Shown here: positions 9,199-17,612 of the stretch, in pieces
Layout: each line of letters begins with the position of its first letter
Position numbering within the stretch: position 1 is the stretch's first letter
Source of the DNA: Thermodesulfobacterium geofontis
GTDB lineage: Bacteria; Desulfobacterota; Thermodesulfobacteria; Thermodesulfobacteriales; Thermodesulfobacteriaceae
Direction of reading: 5' to 3'
Assembly: GCA_002877985.1 (NCBI GenBank)
Contig: PNIK01000062.1
Coordinates: 1 to 35,993, forward strand
Length of the DNA: 35,993 nucleotides
Notes under the pieces: generated by a model
The model's database searches: none
The model's input: the letters and a program-made list of their open reading frames with translations, nothing else
What the model was told of the DNA's origin: nothing
Program-made: the position numbers and the translations under genes

Positions 9199-10575
9199 AT
9201 GACTTCAGTTTTAGTAATTGATGATGAATCTTATCAAAGAGAGATTTTATCAATTATCATTTCAGAGGCTGGCTATTCTGTCTATTCTGCTTCAAATCTT
9301 AAAGAAGCTAAAGAAATAATCAAAAAATATTCCCCAGATATTATTCTTACAGATTTAAAACTTGAAAACGAAAACGGTCTTGAAATATTGAACCATCTTC
9401 CTCAAGAACCCTTTACCCCTGCTGTAATAGTAATTACAGCTTTTGGAACAATATCTTCGGCTGTAGAGGCAATTAAAAAGGGAGCCTTTGATTATTTAAC
9501 CAAACCTATAGATAAAGATATTCTACTGATCACAATAAAAAAGGCAGAAGAAAAAATAAATTTGATTAAAGAAAATTTAAGATTAAAAGAAGAATTATAT
9601 AAACAATTTAAAATTGAAGGTGTTATAGGTAAATCAAAAAAAATGCTTCAGGTTCTTGATATTGTAAAAAAAGTAGCTCCAACTTCAGCAACAGTTCTTA
9701 TTTATGGAGAAAGTGGGACAGGAAAGGAACTTATAGCAAGATCTATACATTATAATTCTCCCAGGAAAGAATATCCCTTTATTGCTATAAATTGCGCTGC
9801 TATTCCTGAAACTCTTATTGAAAGTGAACTTTTCGGTTATGAACCAGGAGCTTTTACAGGTGCAAATACTAGAAAATTAGGTTTAATAGAAATTGCAAAC
9901 AAAGGGACTCTTTTTCTTGACGAAATTGCTGAACTTCCCTTATCTCTTCAAGCCAAGCTTTTAAGAGTTTTACAAGATAAAGAAGTAAGAAGAATAGGAG
10001 GAAAAGATACAATAAAGGTGGATGTAAGATTTATTGCAGCAACTAATAAAAATCTATTAGAAGAAATTAAAAAAGGCAAATTTAGAGAAGATCTTTTTTA
10101 TAGATTAAAAGTTGTAAGTATTGAAATACCACCTTTAAGGGAGAGAAAAGAAGATATTCCAGAGCTTGTAAAGTTTTTTATAGAAAAATATTCAAAAGAA
10201 ATAGGAAAGAAAATCTCAGGAGTTGACGAAAAAGCTTGGCAAGCTTTAATGAATTATCACTGGCCAGGAAATATAAGAGAACTTGAAGCTGTTATAGAAA
10301 AAGCAATAATTGTTTGTGAAGGAGAAAAAATTACTTTAAAAGATATTCAAGATGAATTGCAATGGCCACTTCCTCATAACTCAATTAATATAGATATTCC
10401 AGATGAGGGAATAGATTACCAAGAACTTGAAAAAGAACTCCTTAAAAAAGCCCTAATGAAATCAAATTATACAATTGCTAAGGCAGCAAAACTTCTTGGA
10501 ATGAGTTATGACAAATTTTGGTATAGACTCAAAAAATACGGACTTTTTAAACATATTCGTGAAAACACAAAATAG
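9199..10575 (+). CDS. Sigma-54-dependent response regulator (NtrC family: receiver, AAA+, Fis-type HTH)
   Basis: Receiver VLVIDDES...ILTDLKLENENGLEIL...KP; Walker A GESGTGKE; GAFTGA loop; GTLFLDEIAELP; C-terminal Fis-like HTH NYTIAKAAKLLGMSYDKFWYRLKKYGL. Confidence 0.96.
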   Translation: MTSVLVIDDESYQREILSIIISEAGYSVYSASNLKEAKEIIKKYSPDIILTDLKLENENGLEILNHLPQEPFTPAVIVITAFGTISSAVEAIKKGAFDYLTKPIDKDILLITIKKAEEKINLIKENLRLKEELYKQFKIEGVIGKSKKMLQVLDIVKKVAPTSATVLIYGESGTGKELIARSIHYNSPRKEYPFIAINCAAIPETLIESELFGYEPGAFTGANTRKLGLIEIANKGTLFLDEIAELPLSLQAKLLRVLQDKEVRRIGGKDTIKVDVRFIAATNKNLLEEIKKGKFREDLFYRLKVVSIEIPPLRERKEDIPELVKFFIEKYSKEIGKKISGVDEKAWQALMNYHWPGNIRELEAVIEKAIIVCEGEKITLKDIQDELQWPLPHNSINIDIPDEGIDYQELEKELLKKALMKSNYTIAKAAKLLGMSYDKFWYRLKKYGLFKHIRENTK

Positions 10576-10592
10576 ATTCGTGAAATTACGAA
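10556..10592. promoter_or_regulatory. Two operator-like inverted repeats 21 bp apart (candidate enhancer sites for the NtrC-type regulator)
   Basis: Site 1 TTCGT-GAAAAC-ACAAA (10556-10571, one mismatch); site 2 TTCGT-GAAATT-ACGAA (10577-10592, perfect). Confidence 0.5.
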
Positions 10593-10641
10593 AAATAAAA
10601 AACATTATCATTAAAAACCTCAGAATTATTGAAAATTTCAT

Positions 10642-10657
10642 TTGGCATAAAGTTTGA
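10642..10657 (+). promoter_or_regulatory. Candidate sigma-54 (-24/-12) promoter
   Basis: TTGGCA-TA-AAGT-TTGA against consensus TTGGCACG-N4-TTGC; GG-to-G(C/A) spacing matches; only the final GC is GA. Confidence 0.55.
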
Positions 10658-10694
10658 TATATAAATTTTCAAAAACTAATAGGAGGTGAGGGTG

Positions 10695-11087
10695 ATGGGT
10701 AAAAAGCTTTTGAGTTTTTTAATTGCTTTAGCCTTTGCTTTTTCTGTATCAACAACCTTTGCACAGGTTTCAGGGACTAAACCTGCAGAACCAGCTAAAA
10801 AAACTGCACCTGCAAAACCTGCTGAAGTAGCAAAAGAAAAAGTAAAGGTTATTACGGGAGAAGTTACAGCAGTTGATCCGGTTGGAAAAACCATAAAAGT
10901 AAAAGGTAAAAAAGAGGAACTTACTATAGGAGTTACAGAAAAACAGATTAAGGATATTAAAGAAGGGGATAAGGTTACAGTAAAATATGTAGAAAAGGAT
11001 GGGTCTTTGGTAGCCAAAAGCATAGTAAAAGCAAAGAAGATTGAGAAAAAGACTGAAAAGAAGACCGAAAAGGAAACTAAAAAGTAA
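10695..11087 (+). CDS. Small secreted protein with a beta-rich core and a Lys/Glu-rich tail (function unknown; the ORF track starts at 10686)
   Basis: Signal peptide MGKKLLSFLIALAFAFSVSTTFAQ, P/A/K-rich linker, core ITGEVTAVDPVGKTIKVKGKKEELTIGVTEKQIKDIKEGDKVTVKYVEKDGSLVAKSI, tail KKTEKKTEKETKK. SD AGGAGGTGA before ATG 10695. Confidence 0.8.
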   Translation: MGKKLLSFLIALAFAFSVSTTFAQVSGTKPAEPAKKTAPAKPAEVAKEKVKVITGEVTAVDPVGKTIKVKGKKEELTIGVTEKQIKDIKEGDKVTVKYVEKDGSLVAKSIVKAKKIEKKTEKKTEKETKK

Positions 11088-11206
11088 AGTACAAAGCATA
11101 AGGTCTCCCTAATTTTTATTTAAATTTTCATTGTTAAACTTTCATTTTTTTAAATCAAAATTTTGTCTAAAGTTTCTATTATTCAAAAATATTGTAAATT
11201 AATATC

Positions 11207-13018
11207 ATGCAAAAAAACTTAAAAAACGTCATAAAAGCTTTAGGTATTGTTTTTGGTGATATAGGCACAAGTCCGATTTATACCATAAGTACCATTTTTC
11301 TATTTCTTTCTGTAAGCAAAGAAAATGTTTTTGGAATTTTATCCCTTATTTTTTGGACTCTAATTTTGCTTCCCACTATTCAGTACTCCTTTCTTGCAAT
11401 GAAATTAAGTTTAAGAGGTGAAGGTGGAATTTTAATTCTTTCTGAGATTTTTAAAAATTTAGTTAAAGATAAAAGATGGAAACTCATAGCTACTTATTTA
11501 GGATTTGTAGGAATTTCTTTTCTTATGGGGGACGGAGTTATTACACCAGCTATAAGTATTCTCAGTGCTGTAGAAGGTCTTTCATTAATTACTTATATTC
11601 CGAGTATTACTCCCTCAACCATAGTTTATATAAGTATAATTATAGCTATAATGCTTTTTTCTTTTCAACCTAGGGGCACAGAAAAAGTTTCTATTACTTT
11701 CGGACCTATCATGTTATTATGGTTTATAAGTCTTAGTGTCTTAGGATTGATTTATATTTTAAAAGTTCCTGAAGTAATAAAGGCGATTAATCCTTGGTAT
11801 GGAATTAAATTTTTGATAGATCACGGTTGGAAAGGATATCTTATTTTAGGAATTGTCATTCTCTGCGCAACTGGAGCAGAAGCTATGTATGCAGATATAG
11901 GACATTTAGGTGTAAAACCTATAAAAGATGCATGGAAAATCGTATTTTTAGCAGTAACCATAAACTATTTTGGACAAGGAGCTTATTTAATTTTACATCC
12001 AAAAACAAGATATGTACTTTTTGAAATGTGTAAAAATTTTTCTCCACCTCTTTATCTTCCTTTTTTAATACTTGCACTACTTGCTACTATAATTGCTTCG
12101 CAGGCAGTAATAAGTGCTATGTTTAGCCTTGTTTATCAATGTATTTTGTCCCGCTATCTTCCCGTATTAAAAGTTAAATATACTTCTACAGAACTTAGCA
12201 CCCAAATCTATATTGGAACTGTAAACTGGTTTCTTTTATTGGCTGTATGTTATATTATGTATTTTTTTAAATCCTCGGAAAGGCTTGCCGCTGCTTATGG
12301 ATTAGCTGTTACTGGGGTTATGGTTCTTACAGGCTTTTTTCTTGTTTTAATTTTTTATTTTAAAAACCTATGGAAATTCTTTTTTTTATCTTGTTTAACA
12401 GCGTTAATTTCATTTGCATATTTCGTTTCCACATCTCATAAGATTTTAGAAGGAGGGTATATATCTCTTATTATAGCAAGTATACCTTTTTTGTTAATTC
12501 TTCTTTATGTTAAAGGACAAGAAAGATTATATAAAGCTCTTCGTCCCTATTTTCTTCCAAGGGAAGAATTTATAAATAAATTTACTAAAGTATATACCTC
12601 TTATCCTAAAATTCCAGGAACAGCGCTTTTTTTTATAAGAGATTTGGATCATATTCCGCCTTATGTAATAGAAACGATATTTTTTCACGGCATTTTGTAT
12701 GAAGAAAATATTTTTATTTCTTTTATAAGAAAAAATGAACCCTTTGGAATAACAACTGGTTTTTTAGAAGAAATCTGTCCAGGTATTAAAGTATTAGAAA
12801 TAGCCTATGGATATATGGAAAGGCTTAATGTCGAAGATATTTTAAGGGAAAATGGAATTGAAGAAAAAGTTATTTTTTATGGATTAGAAGATATAGAAGC
12901 TAAAAATATTATCTGGAAACTTTATGCTTTTATAAAACAGATAAGTTCTCATTATGTTAAATTTTTAGAACTCCCTTCTCACAAACTCCACGGTGTATTA
13001 ACAAGAATTGAAATTTGA
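11207..13018 (+). CDS. kup: KUP-family potassium uptake transporter
   Basis: FGDIGTSPIYTIST, LRGEGGILILSEI, GDGVITPAISILSAVEGL, ATGAEAMYADIGHLG motifs. Confidence 0.95.
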   Translation: MQKNLKNVIKALGIVFGDIGTSPIYTISTIFLFLSVSKENVFGILSLIFWTLILLPTIQYSFLAMKLSLRGEGGILILSEIFKNLVKDKRWKLIATYLGFVGISFLMGDGVITPAISILSAVEGLSLITYIPSITPSTIVYISIIIAIMLFSFQPRGTEKVSITFGPIMLLWFISLSVLGLIYILKVPEVIKAINPWYGIKFLIDHGWKGYLILGIVILCATGAEAMYADIGHLGVKPIKDAWKIVFLAVTINYFGQGAYLILHPKTRYVLFEMCKNFSPPLYLPFLILALLATIIASQAVISAMFSLVYQCILSRYLPVLKVKYTSTELSTQIYIGTVNWFLLLAVCYIMYFFKSSERLAAAYGLAVTGVMVLTGFFLVLIFYFKNLWKFFFLSCLTALISFAYFVSTSHKILEGGYISLIIASIPFLLILLYVKGQERLYKALRPYFLPREEFINKFTKVYTSYPKIPGTALFFIRDLDHIPPYVIETIFFHGILYEENIFISFIRKNEPFGITTGFLEEICPGIKVLEIAYGYMERLNVEDILRENGIEEKVIFYGLEDIEAKNIIWKLYAFIKQISSHYVKFLELPSHKLHGVLTRIEI

Positions 13019-13359
13019 ATTTGCCTATTGAAGCTTTTCTGAATATTGAATATAATAAAAAACCTTATTGGGAGGCAAAATTGATTATCAGATTAATTAT
13101 ATGGATTATTATAACTCTTTTTATTGTACTTTTTGTAGTTTTTAATGTAGAACCAAAGGTCAATGTTTATATCTTACCTGGGGTAACTTTGGAAAATATT
13201 CCTCTTGCTCTTGTAATTATTATAAGTTTTATTCTGGGACTGCTTGCAGGAATGATTTTATTTCTTGGTCAGATTATTAAATACCAGCTGGAATTAAGAA
13301 GAGCAAGGAAACATGCTCATACAGAAACAAAAACTTTAGGGGGTAAGGATGAAGATTAA
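13015..13359 (+). CDS. LapA-like (DUF1049) small membrane protein; a better SD-supported TTG start lies at 13081
   Basis: Two TM helices separated by a short loop with a charged C-terminal coil (YQLELRRARKHAH). GGGAGG lies upstream of TTG 13081. Confidence 0.65.
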   Translation: MNLPIEAFLNIEYNKKPYWEAKLIIRLIIWIIITLFIVLFVVFNVEPKVNVYILPGVTLENIPLALVIIISFILGLLAGMILFLGQIIKYQLELRRARKHAHTETKTLGGKDED

Positions 13360-13897
13360 TCCAGAAAAAGAAATTATTGAAAGTCTGGCTAAAGAAATTT
13401 TAGTTGCAGCAAGAACTGCTCCTAAAGCAAAGGGAGTGGATGATCTTGTTTTTGGACTTATAACCGAAAAAACTGAAAAAGAAAAACTTGCTCAGGAAAT
13501 GGAAAGAGTAGCAGAAGAAAAAGGAGAAGCTTTTAAGTTTTTTAAAAGAGATGCAGACAATGTAAGAAATTCTGAAGCTATAATTTTAATTTCCGTTAAT
13601 TTTACAAAACCCTTGGGTCTTAACTGTGGAGCCTGTGGTTTTAGCTGTGATACAATCTTAAAACAACCTAAATCAAATTTAGATTTAGATGGACCTATTT
13701 GCGCCATGAAGCTTTTAGATATGGGAATTGCCATAGGTTCTGCAGTATATAAGGCTAAAGATCTATGCATAGATAACAGAGTAATGTATACCATAGGAGT
13801 TGCAGCTAAAAGACTAAATCTTTTACCTGGTCAGGTAATAATAGGTATTCCTTTAAGCGTTAAAGGAAAAAATATATATTTTGACAGAAAATACTAA
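13349..13897 (+). CDS. DUF2148 ferredoxin-like domain protein
   Basis: CGACGFSC motif, DLDGPICAMKLLDMGIAIGSAV, DNRVMYTIGVAAKRL pattern of DUF2148 proteins. Confidence 0.85.
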   Translation: MKINPEKEIIESLAKEILVAARTAPKAKGVDDLVFGLITEKTEKEKLAQEMERVAEEKGEAFKFFKRDADNVRNSEAIILISVNFTKPLGLNCGACGFSCDTILKQPKSNLDLDGPICAMKLLDMGIAIGSAVYKAKDLCIDNRVMYTIGVAAKRLNLLPGQVIIGIPLSVKGKNIYFDRKY

Positions 13898-13905
13898 CTT
13901 TTATA

Positions 13906-14526
13906 ATGATTAAAGTCAAAATCTGCGGGCTTAAAAAGAAAGAGGATGTTGAATTTTTAAACAATTTTCCAGTAGATTATATGGGATTTATTATGTACCC
14001 AAAATCTCCAAGATATGTAAATAATGAATTAAAAGAGCTTCTTTCTTTGGTAAAAAAAGCTAAAAAAGTGGTTGTTTTTGTAAATCCCTCTTATGAGGAG
14101 GTTAAAAATGCTCTTGATTTAGGTGCAGATTTTATTCAACTTCACGGAGAGGAGACTCCTGAATTTGGAGAAAAAATAGGCTTTAAAAAGATCATAAAAG
14201 CCTTTAGAGTAAAAGAAAACAGAATTGATTTTAAGGAATTATCTTTTTGGAAAAATGCTTATGCCATATTACTTGATACCTATGTAAAGGGAATCCTGGG
14301 TGGAACAGGAAAAACTTTTAACTGGGATATAGCAAAGAGGATTGTTTCTTCAGGTTATAAAGTTTTTTTAGCAGGTGGTATAGATCCTGACAATGTTTTA
14401 AATGCAGTAAAAGAAGTTTCTCCTTATGCAATTGATATAGCATCAGGGGTTGAACTTTATCCAGGGAAAAAAGATCCAGAAAAAATAAATAGACTTTTTA
14501 ATAGTTTAAAATTGATATCCAGCTGA
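13906..14526 (+). CDS. trpF: Phosphoribosylanthranilate isomerase
   Basis: VKICGLKKKEDV, GFIMYPKSPRYV, QLHGEE, LLDTYVKGILGGTGKTFNW, AGGIDPDNV, DIASGVELYPGKKD. Confidence 0.96.
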   Translation: MIKVKICGLKKKEDVEFLNNFPVDYMGFIMYPKSPRYVNNELKELLSLVKKAKKVVVFVNPSYEEVKNALDLGADFIQLHGEETPEFGEKIGFKKIIKAFRVKENRIDFKELSFWKNAYAILLDTYVKGILGGTGKTFNWDIAKRIVSSGYKVFLAGGIDPDNVLNAVKEVSPYAIDIASGVELYPGKKDPEKINRLFNSLKLISS

Positions 14527-15696
14527 AGCTACAGAAACTATAGAACCTTTACCAAAAGGGATCGCCTCTTGATAAAAAATCTGATAATCTCCTTTAGCAT
14601 TCATTTTATTTAAAAGAAGATTGAGTAAATAAAGACAGGAAAGACCACATATTTTCATAGGAGCAAGATTTTTTGCCTCATTTAAAAATTCTTCTGAGGT
14701 CCCATTAAAAGTAAGTTCTAATAATTTTTTATCTGTTTCCAATACTTTCTGAATATGAACTTCTGATACCTCAAAAGGATCTCCATATCTCGGACCTAAA
14801 TGACAAAAATCTATTCCCAGAACAAGGTAAGTTCTCTCATCAAACAATTCAGATAGTGCGGATATAAATTTTTCTAACAGTTCTTTAGTTTTATTTTCAA
14901 AAAATATAATTAAGGGTCCTACTAAGATTGGAAGAACAACAAATTCATCTTTAAGAATATGATGTAAGAATAGAATTTGAAATTCAATGGAATGCTCAAG
15001 TTTATGGGCTATATGATTTGGAAATACTTCAACCTGTTTAGATTTAGTAAGATATAATAAACCTCCTCGGTCATTTTTAATTACTCCAAAGGGGGTTGCA
15101 ATATCCTTAGTGAGAATAGACCAGGGAAGATCTAAATGATGTCCTACACCAAAAATAATTACTCTTGAACCAGAGGGTATTTTAAATCTATTATAACTTT
15201 CAGCAAAAGCTTTTGCTCCAGCTCTAAGGTCAATATGGGGTGCAATTAAAATCTTTGGTGGTTTTGAAGAATCGGGATTGCATAATTTTAGAATATCCTC
15301 TATAAAGAATTGAGCTTCGGAGGCTGAAAGAGGATAAGCTTGATTTGCATAAGCCATAGGTCTTAATGGCAAAGATAACCACTTTTCATAGGCTTTATTT
15401 TTTATTTCTTCAAAATTTTTACTCCACAAAAGACCCTTTTCATCAAGAAAATTGACAATTTTGATTATCTCTTCTAAAGGAATAATTTCTCCGAATCTTT
15501 TTGTGGCTTCAGCTTGAAGATCTCTTAAATCGTGTTTTCCATCCATTAAAGGAAGTAAAAAAACTATACTTTGCGGAACAACAACGATTTCTTCAATAAT
15601 ACCGATAGGGTCTCTCAATAAGCATACAGGTTTCCCTTCATGTTTAGTAGGAATAATATCTACATATCTTAAAATAGGTTTAAAAGTAGCATCCAT
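14506..15696 (-). CDS. Memo-like (AmmeMemoRadiSam protein B) family protein with a ~120-aa N-terminal extension
   Basis: Memo core PHIDLRAGAKAFAESYNRF, GVGHHL, HKLEHSIEFQILFLHHIL, GIDFCHLGPRYGDPF, CGLSCLYLLNLLL. Extra N-terminal domain LLPLMDGKHDLRDLQAEATKRFG...FLDEKGLL. Confidence 0.85.
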   Translation of the reverse strand: MDATFKPILRYVDIIPTKHEGKPVCLLRDPIGIIEEIVVVPQSIVFLLPLMDGKHDLRDLQAEATKRFGEIIPLEEIIKIVNFLDEKGLLWSKNFEEIKNKAYEKWLSLPLRPMAYANQAYPLSASEAQFFIEDILKLCNPDSSKPPKILIAPHIDLRAGAKAFAESYNRFKIPSGSRVIIFGVGHHLDLPWSILTKDIATPFGVIKNDRGGLLYLTKSKQVEVFPNHIAHKLEHSIEFQILFLHHILKDEFVVLPILVGPLIIFFENKTKELLEKFISALSELFDERTYLVLGIDFCHLGPRYGDPFEVSEVHIQKVLETDKKLLELTFNGTSEEFLNEAKNLAPMKICGLSCLYLLNLLLNKMNAKGDYQIFYQEAIPFGKGSIVSVASAGYQF

Positions 15697-16481
15697 TATA
15701 CTATTTCTTCTCCAAAATCTTCAGCAGTCAAGCTCTGGCAGGCTTCTTTTACCCTCTCAACTGCAGTATAAAATTCTTCTTCAATGGTTCTTACTCTTAT
15801 ACCATAAGCCTTTTGCACTGCCTTTCTTACTATCTCTCCTTTCATCAAAGCATTTTCCCATCCAAATTCAGCATATTTTTCATTTACCACTCTATTTAAA
15901 TCTATCAATGCAGAAGCCCTTTTTCTTCTTTCTTCAGCAGCCTCATTTAAAGGCATAGCCAAAAAATTGTCAATCTTTGAAACAAAGCTTTCATAAAAAC
16001 TGGCAGGAAATCTGGAATCAAATTCTTCTATAGCAAATCCAAAGGTAATAAATATAGGATCTTTAAAATAGGTAAAAAGGTCTTCCTCTATCATGCTGGG
16101 ATCTTCTCTCAATAAGTCCTGATAAAGCCTATAGGCTTGTTTAGATTTTTCTTTTACATTAGGTGGCTTTTCTGTATTGAATTCAAGGATATAGTGATAA
16201 AGACTTTCATCAACTACAATAGCAAGAATTTCTCTTGCTCCCAGATCTCTCATAGCTTCAAGCCTATGCATTCCGTCAACTACATAATATTTTCCATCCT
16301 TAGGCACAACTACTATTGGGGTTAAGAATCCGAGTTTTTCTATTGCCATCTCTAAATGTTTTTTCAAACTTTCAGAAATATCTCTCTGAAAAGGAGGCCT
16401 GTATATTTCATCAATATTAAAAAGAACTAACTTCATAGGTTGTTTTTTTACAGGATCTTCAAAGGAGGCAATTTCAACCAT
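15696..16481 (-). CDS. ParB/Srx-fold domain protein with a helical C-terminal region
   Basis: LGFLTPIVVVPKDGKYYVVDGMHRLEAMRDLGAREILAIVVD matches the ParB/sulfiredoxin N-terminal pattern. No obvious canonical ParB HTH. Confidence 0.75.
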   Translation of the reverse strand: MVEIASFEDPVKKQPMKLVLFNIDEIYRPPFQRDISESLKKHLEMAIEKLGFLTPIVVVPKDGKYYVVDGMHRLEAMRDLGAREILAIVVDESLYHYILEFNTEKPPNVKEKSKQAYRLYQDLLREDPSMIEEDLFTYFKDPIFITFGFAIEEFDSRFPASFYESFVSKIDNFLAMPLNEAAEERRKRASALIDLNRVVNEKYAEFGWENALMKGEIVRKAVQKAYGIRVRTIEEEFYTAVERVKEACQSLTAEDFGEEIV

Positions 16482-16492
16482 ATTACCACCCC

Positions 16493-17611
16493 CTAATCAG
16501 CGTTTCTTCTTAGAAAAGTTGGTATATCTAAAATTTCCTCGTCAAATGTATTTAAAACATTTTGTTTTTGTTTTTCAGTTTTCTTCTTTAATCCTTCATT
16601 CATTTGTATGATCTTTTCTTTTCTTTCTTTTTCTTTAGCTTTTTCAAGCCCTGTAGCAATAACAGTAACCCTTAAAGAATCTTCCAGATTTTCATCAAAA
16701 ACAACACCCCAATATACTTTTGCTTCTGGATGCAATTCTTTAGCAATTGTTCCTGTAATTACTTGTGTTTCGTGAATGGTCAAAGTATCAGGATGGACAC
16801 TTATATTTAACAATAATCCTTTAGCTCCTGAAATAGAAATATCTTCTAAAAGGGGGCTATAAATAGCCATTTGGGTTGCTATTTCTGCTCTTTCTTCACC
16901 TCTTGCTTCTCCCATACCCATCAAAGCTGTACCTCCACTTTCACTCATTAATGCTTTAACATCTGCAAAATCAAGGTTTATATAACCTGGAGAAAGAATT
17001 AAATCAGAAATACCTCTTACTGCATAATATAATACATCATCCGCTTTTTTAAACATATCTGCAAGCCTTTCTTGAGGAGAACCTAAAGTAAGAAGTTTAT
17101 CATTGGGTATAGTGATAAGGGTATCTACGTATTTTTTTAATTCTTCCAATCCTTGTTCTGCTATTTTCATTCTAAATCTACCTTCAAAAGAGAAAGGTTT
17201 AGTAACCACAGCAACAGTTAAAATACCTAAATCTTTACAAATACTTGCTATTACAGGAGCAGCTCCGGTTCCTGTTCCACCTCCCATCCCTGCTGCAATA
17301 AAAACCATATCTGCATCCTTCAAAATATCTCTTATTTCTTTTTCACTTTCCTCAGCCGCTTGTTTTCCAATTTCAGGCTTCCCCCCAGCTCCCAAACCTT
17401 TAGTTAATTTCTTACCTAATTGTATTTTAATTGGTGCAGGGTTAATATCTAAAACCCTATAATCTGTATTTGCTGCAATAAACTCAACTCCTTGCAATTT
17501 GTTTCTTATCATATTGGCTACCGCATTTCCTCCTGCTCCTCCAACACCTATTACTTTTATATTAGGTTGAACTTTAGTTTCTTCATCTAATAATTCAAAA
17601 GAAATACCCAT
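16493..17611 (-). CDS. ftsZ: Cell division GTPase FtsZ
   Basis: GVGGAGGNAVANMI, AAGMGGGTGTGAAPVIA tubulin signature, C-terminal conserved peptide DIPTFLRRNAD. Confidence 0.99.
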   Translation of the reverse strand: MGISFELLDEETKVQPNIKVIGVGGAGGNAVANMIRNKLQGVEFIAANTDYRVLDINPAPIKIQLGKKLTKGLGAGGKPEIGKQAAEESEKEIRDILKDADMVFIAAGMGGGTGTGAAPVIASICKDLGILTVAVVTKPFSFEGRFRMKIAEQGLEELKKYVDTLITIPNDKLLTLGSPQERLADMFKKADDVLYYAVRGISDLILSPGYINLDFADVKALMSESGGTALMGMGEARGEERAEIATQMAIYSPLLEDISISGAKGLLLNISVHPDTLTIHETQVITGTIAKELHPEAKVYWGVVFDENLEDSLRVTVIATGLEKAKEKERKEKIIQMNEGLKKKTEKQKQNVLNTFDEEILDIPTFLRRNAD

Positions 17612-17612
17612 T

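Noticed and set aside
10676-11099. Two minus-strand ORFs (115 and 109 aa) opposite the small secreted protein
   Set aside because: Phe/Ser/Cys-rich mirror translations of a Lys/Glu/Ala-rich gene; the plus-strand frame has signal peptide and SD.
11088-11206. Possible c-di-AMP riboswitch (ydaO-type) upstream of kup
   Set aside because: Intergenic space is about 120 bp of AT-rich DNA with no recognisable conserved stems; too short for a full aptamer.
17103-17462. 119-aa plus-strand ORF opposite ftsZ
   Set aside because: Antisense to the FtsZ GTPase domain.
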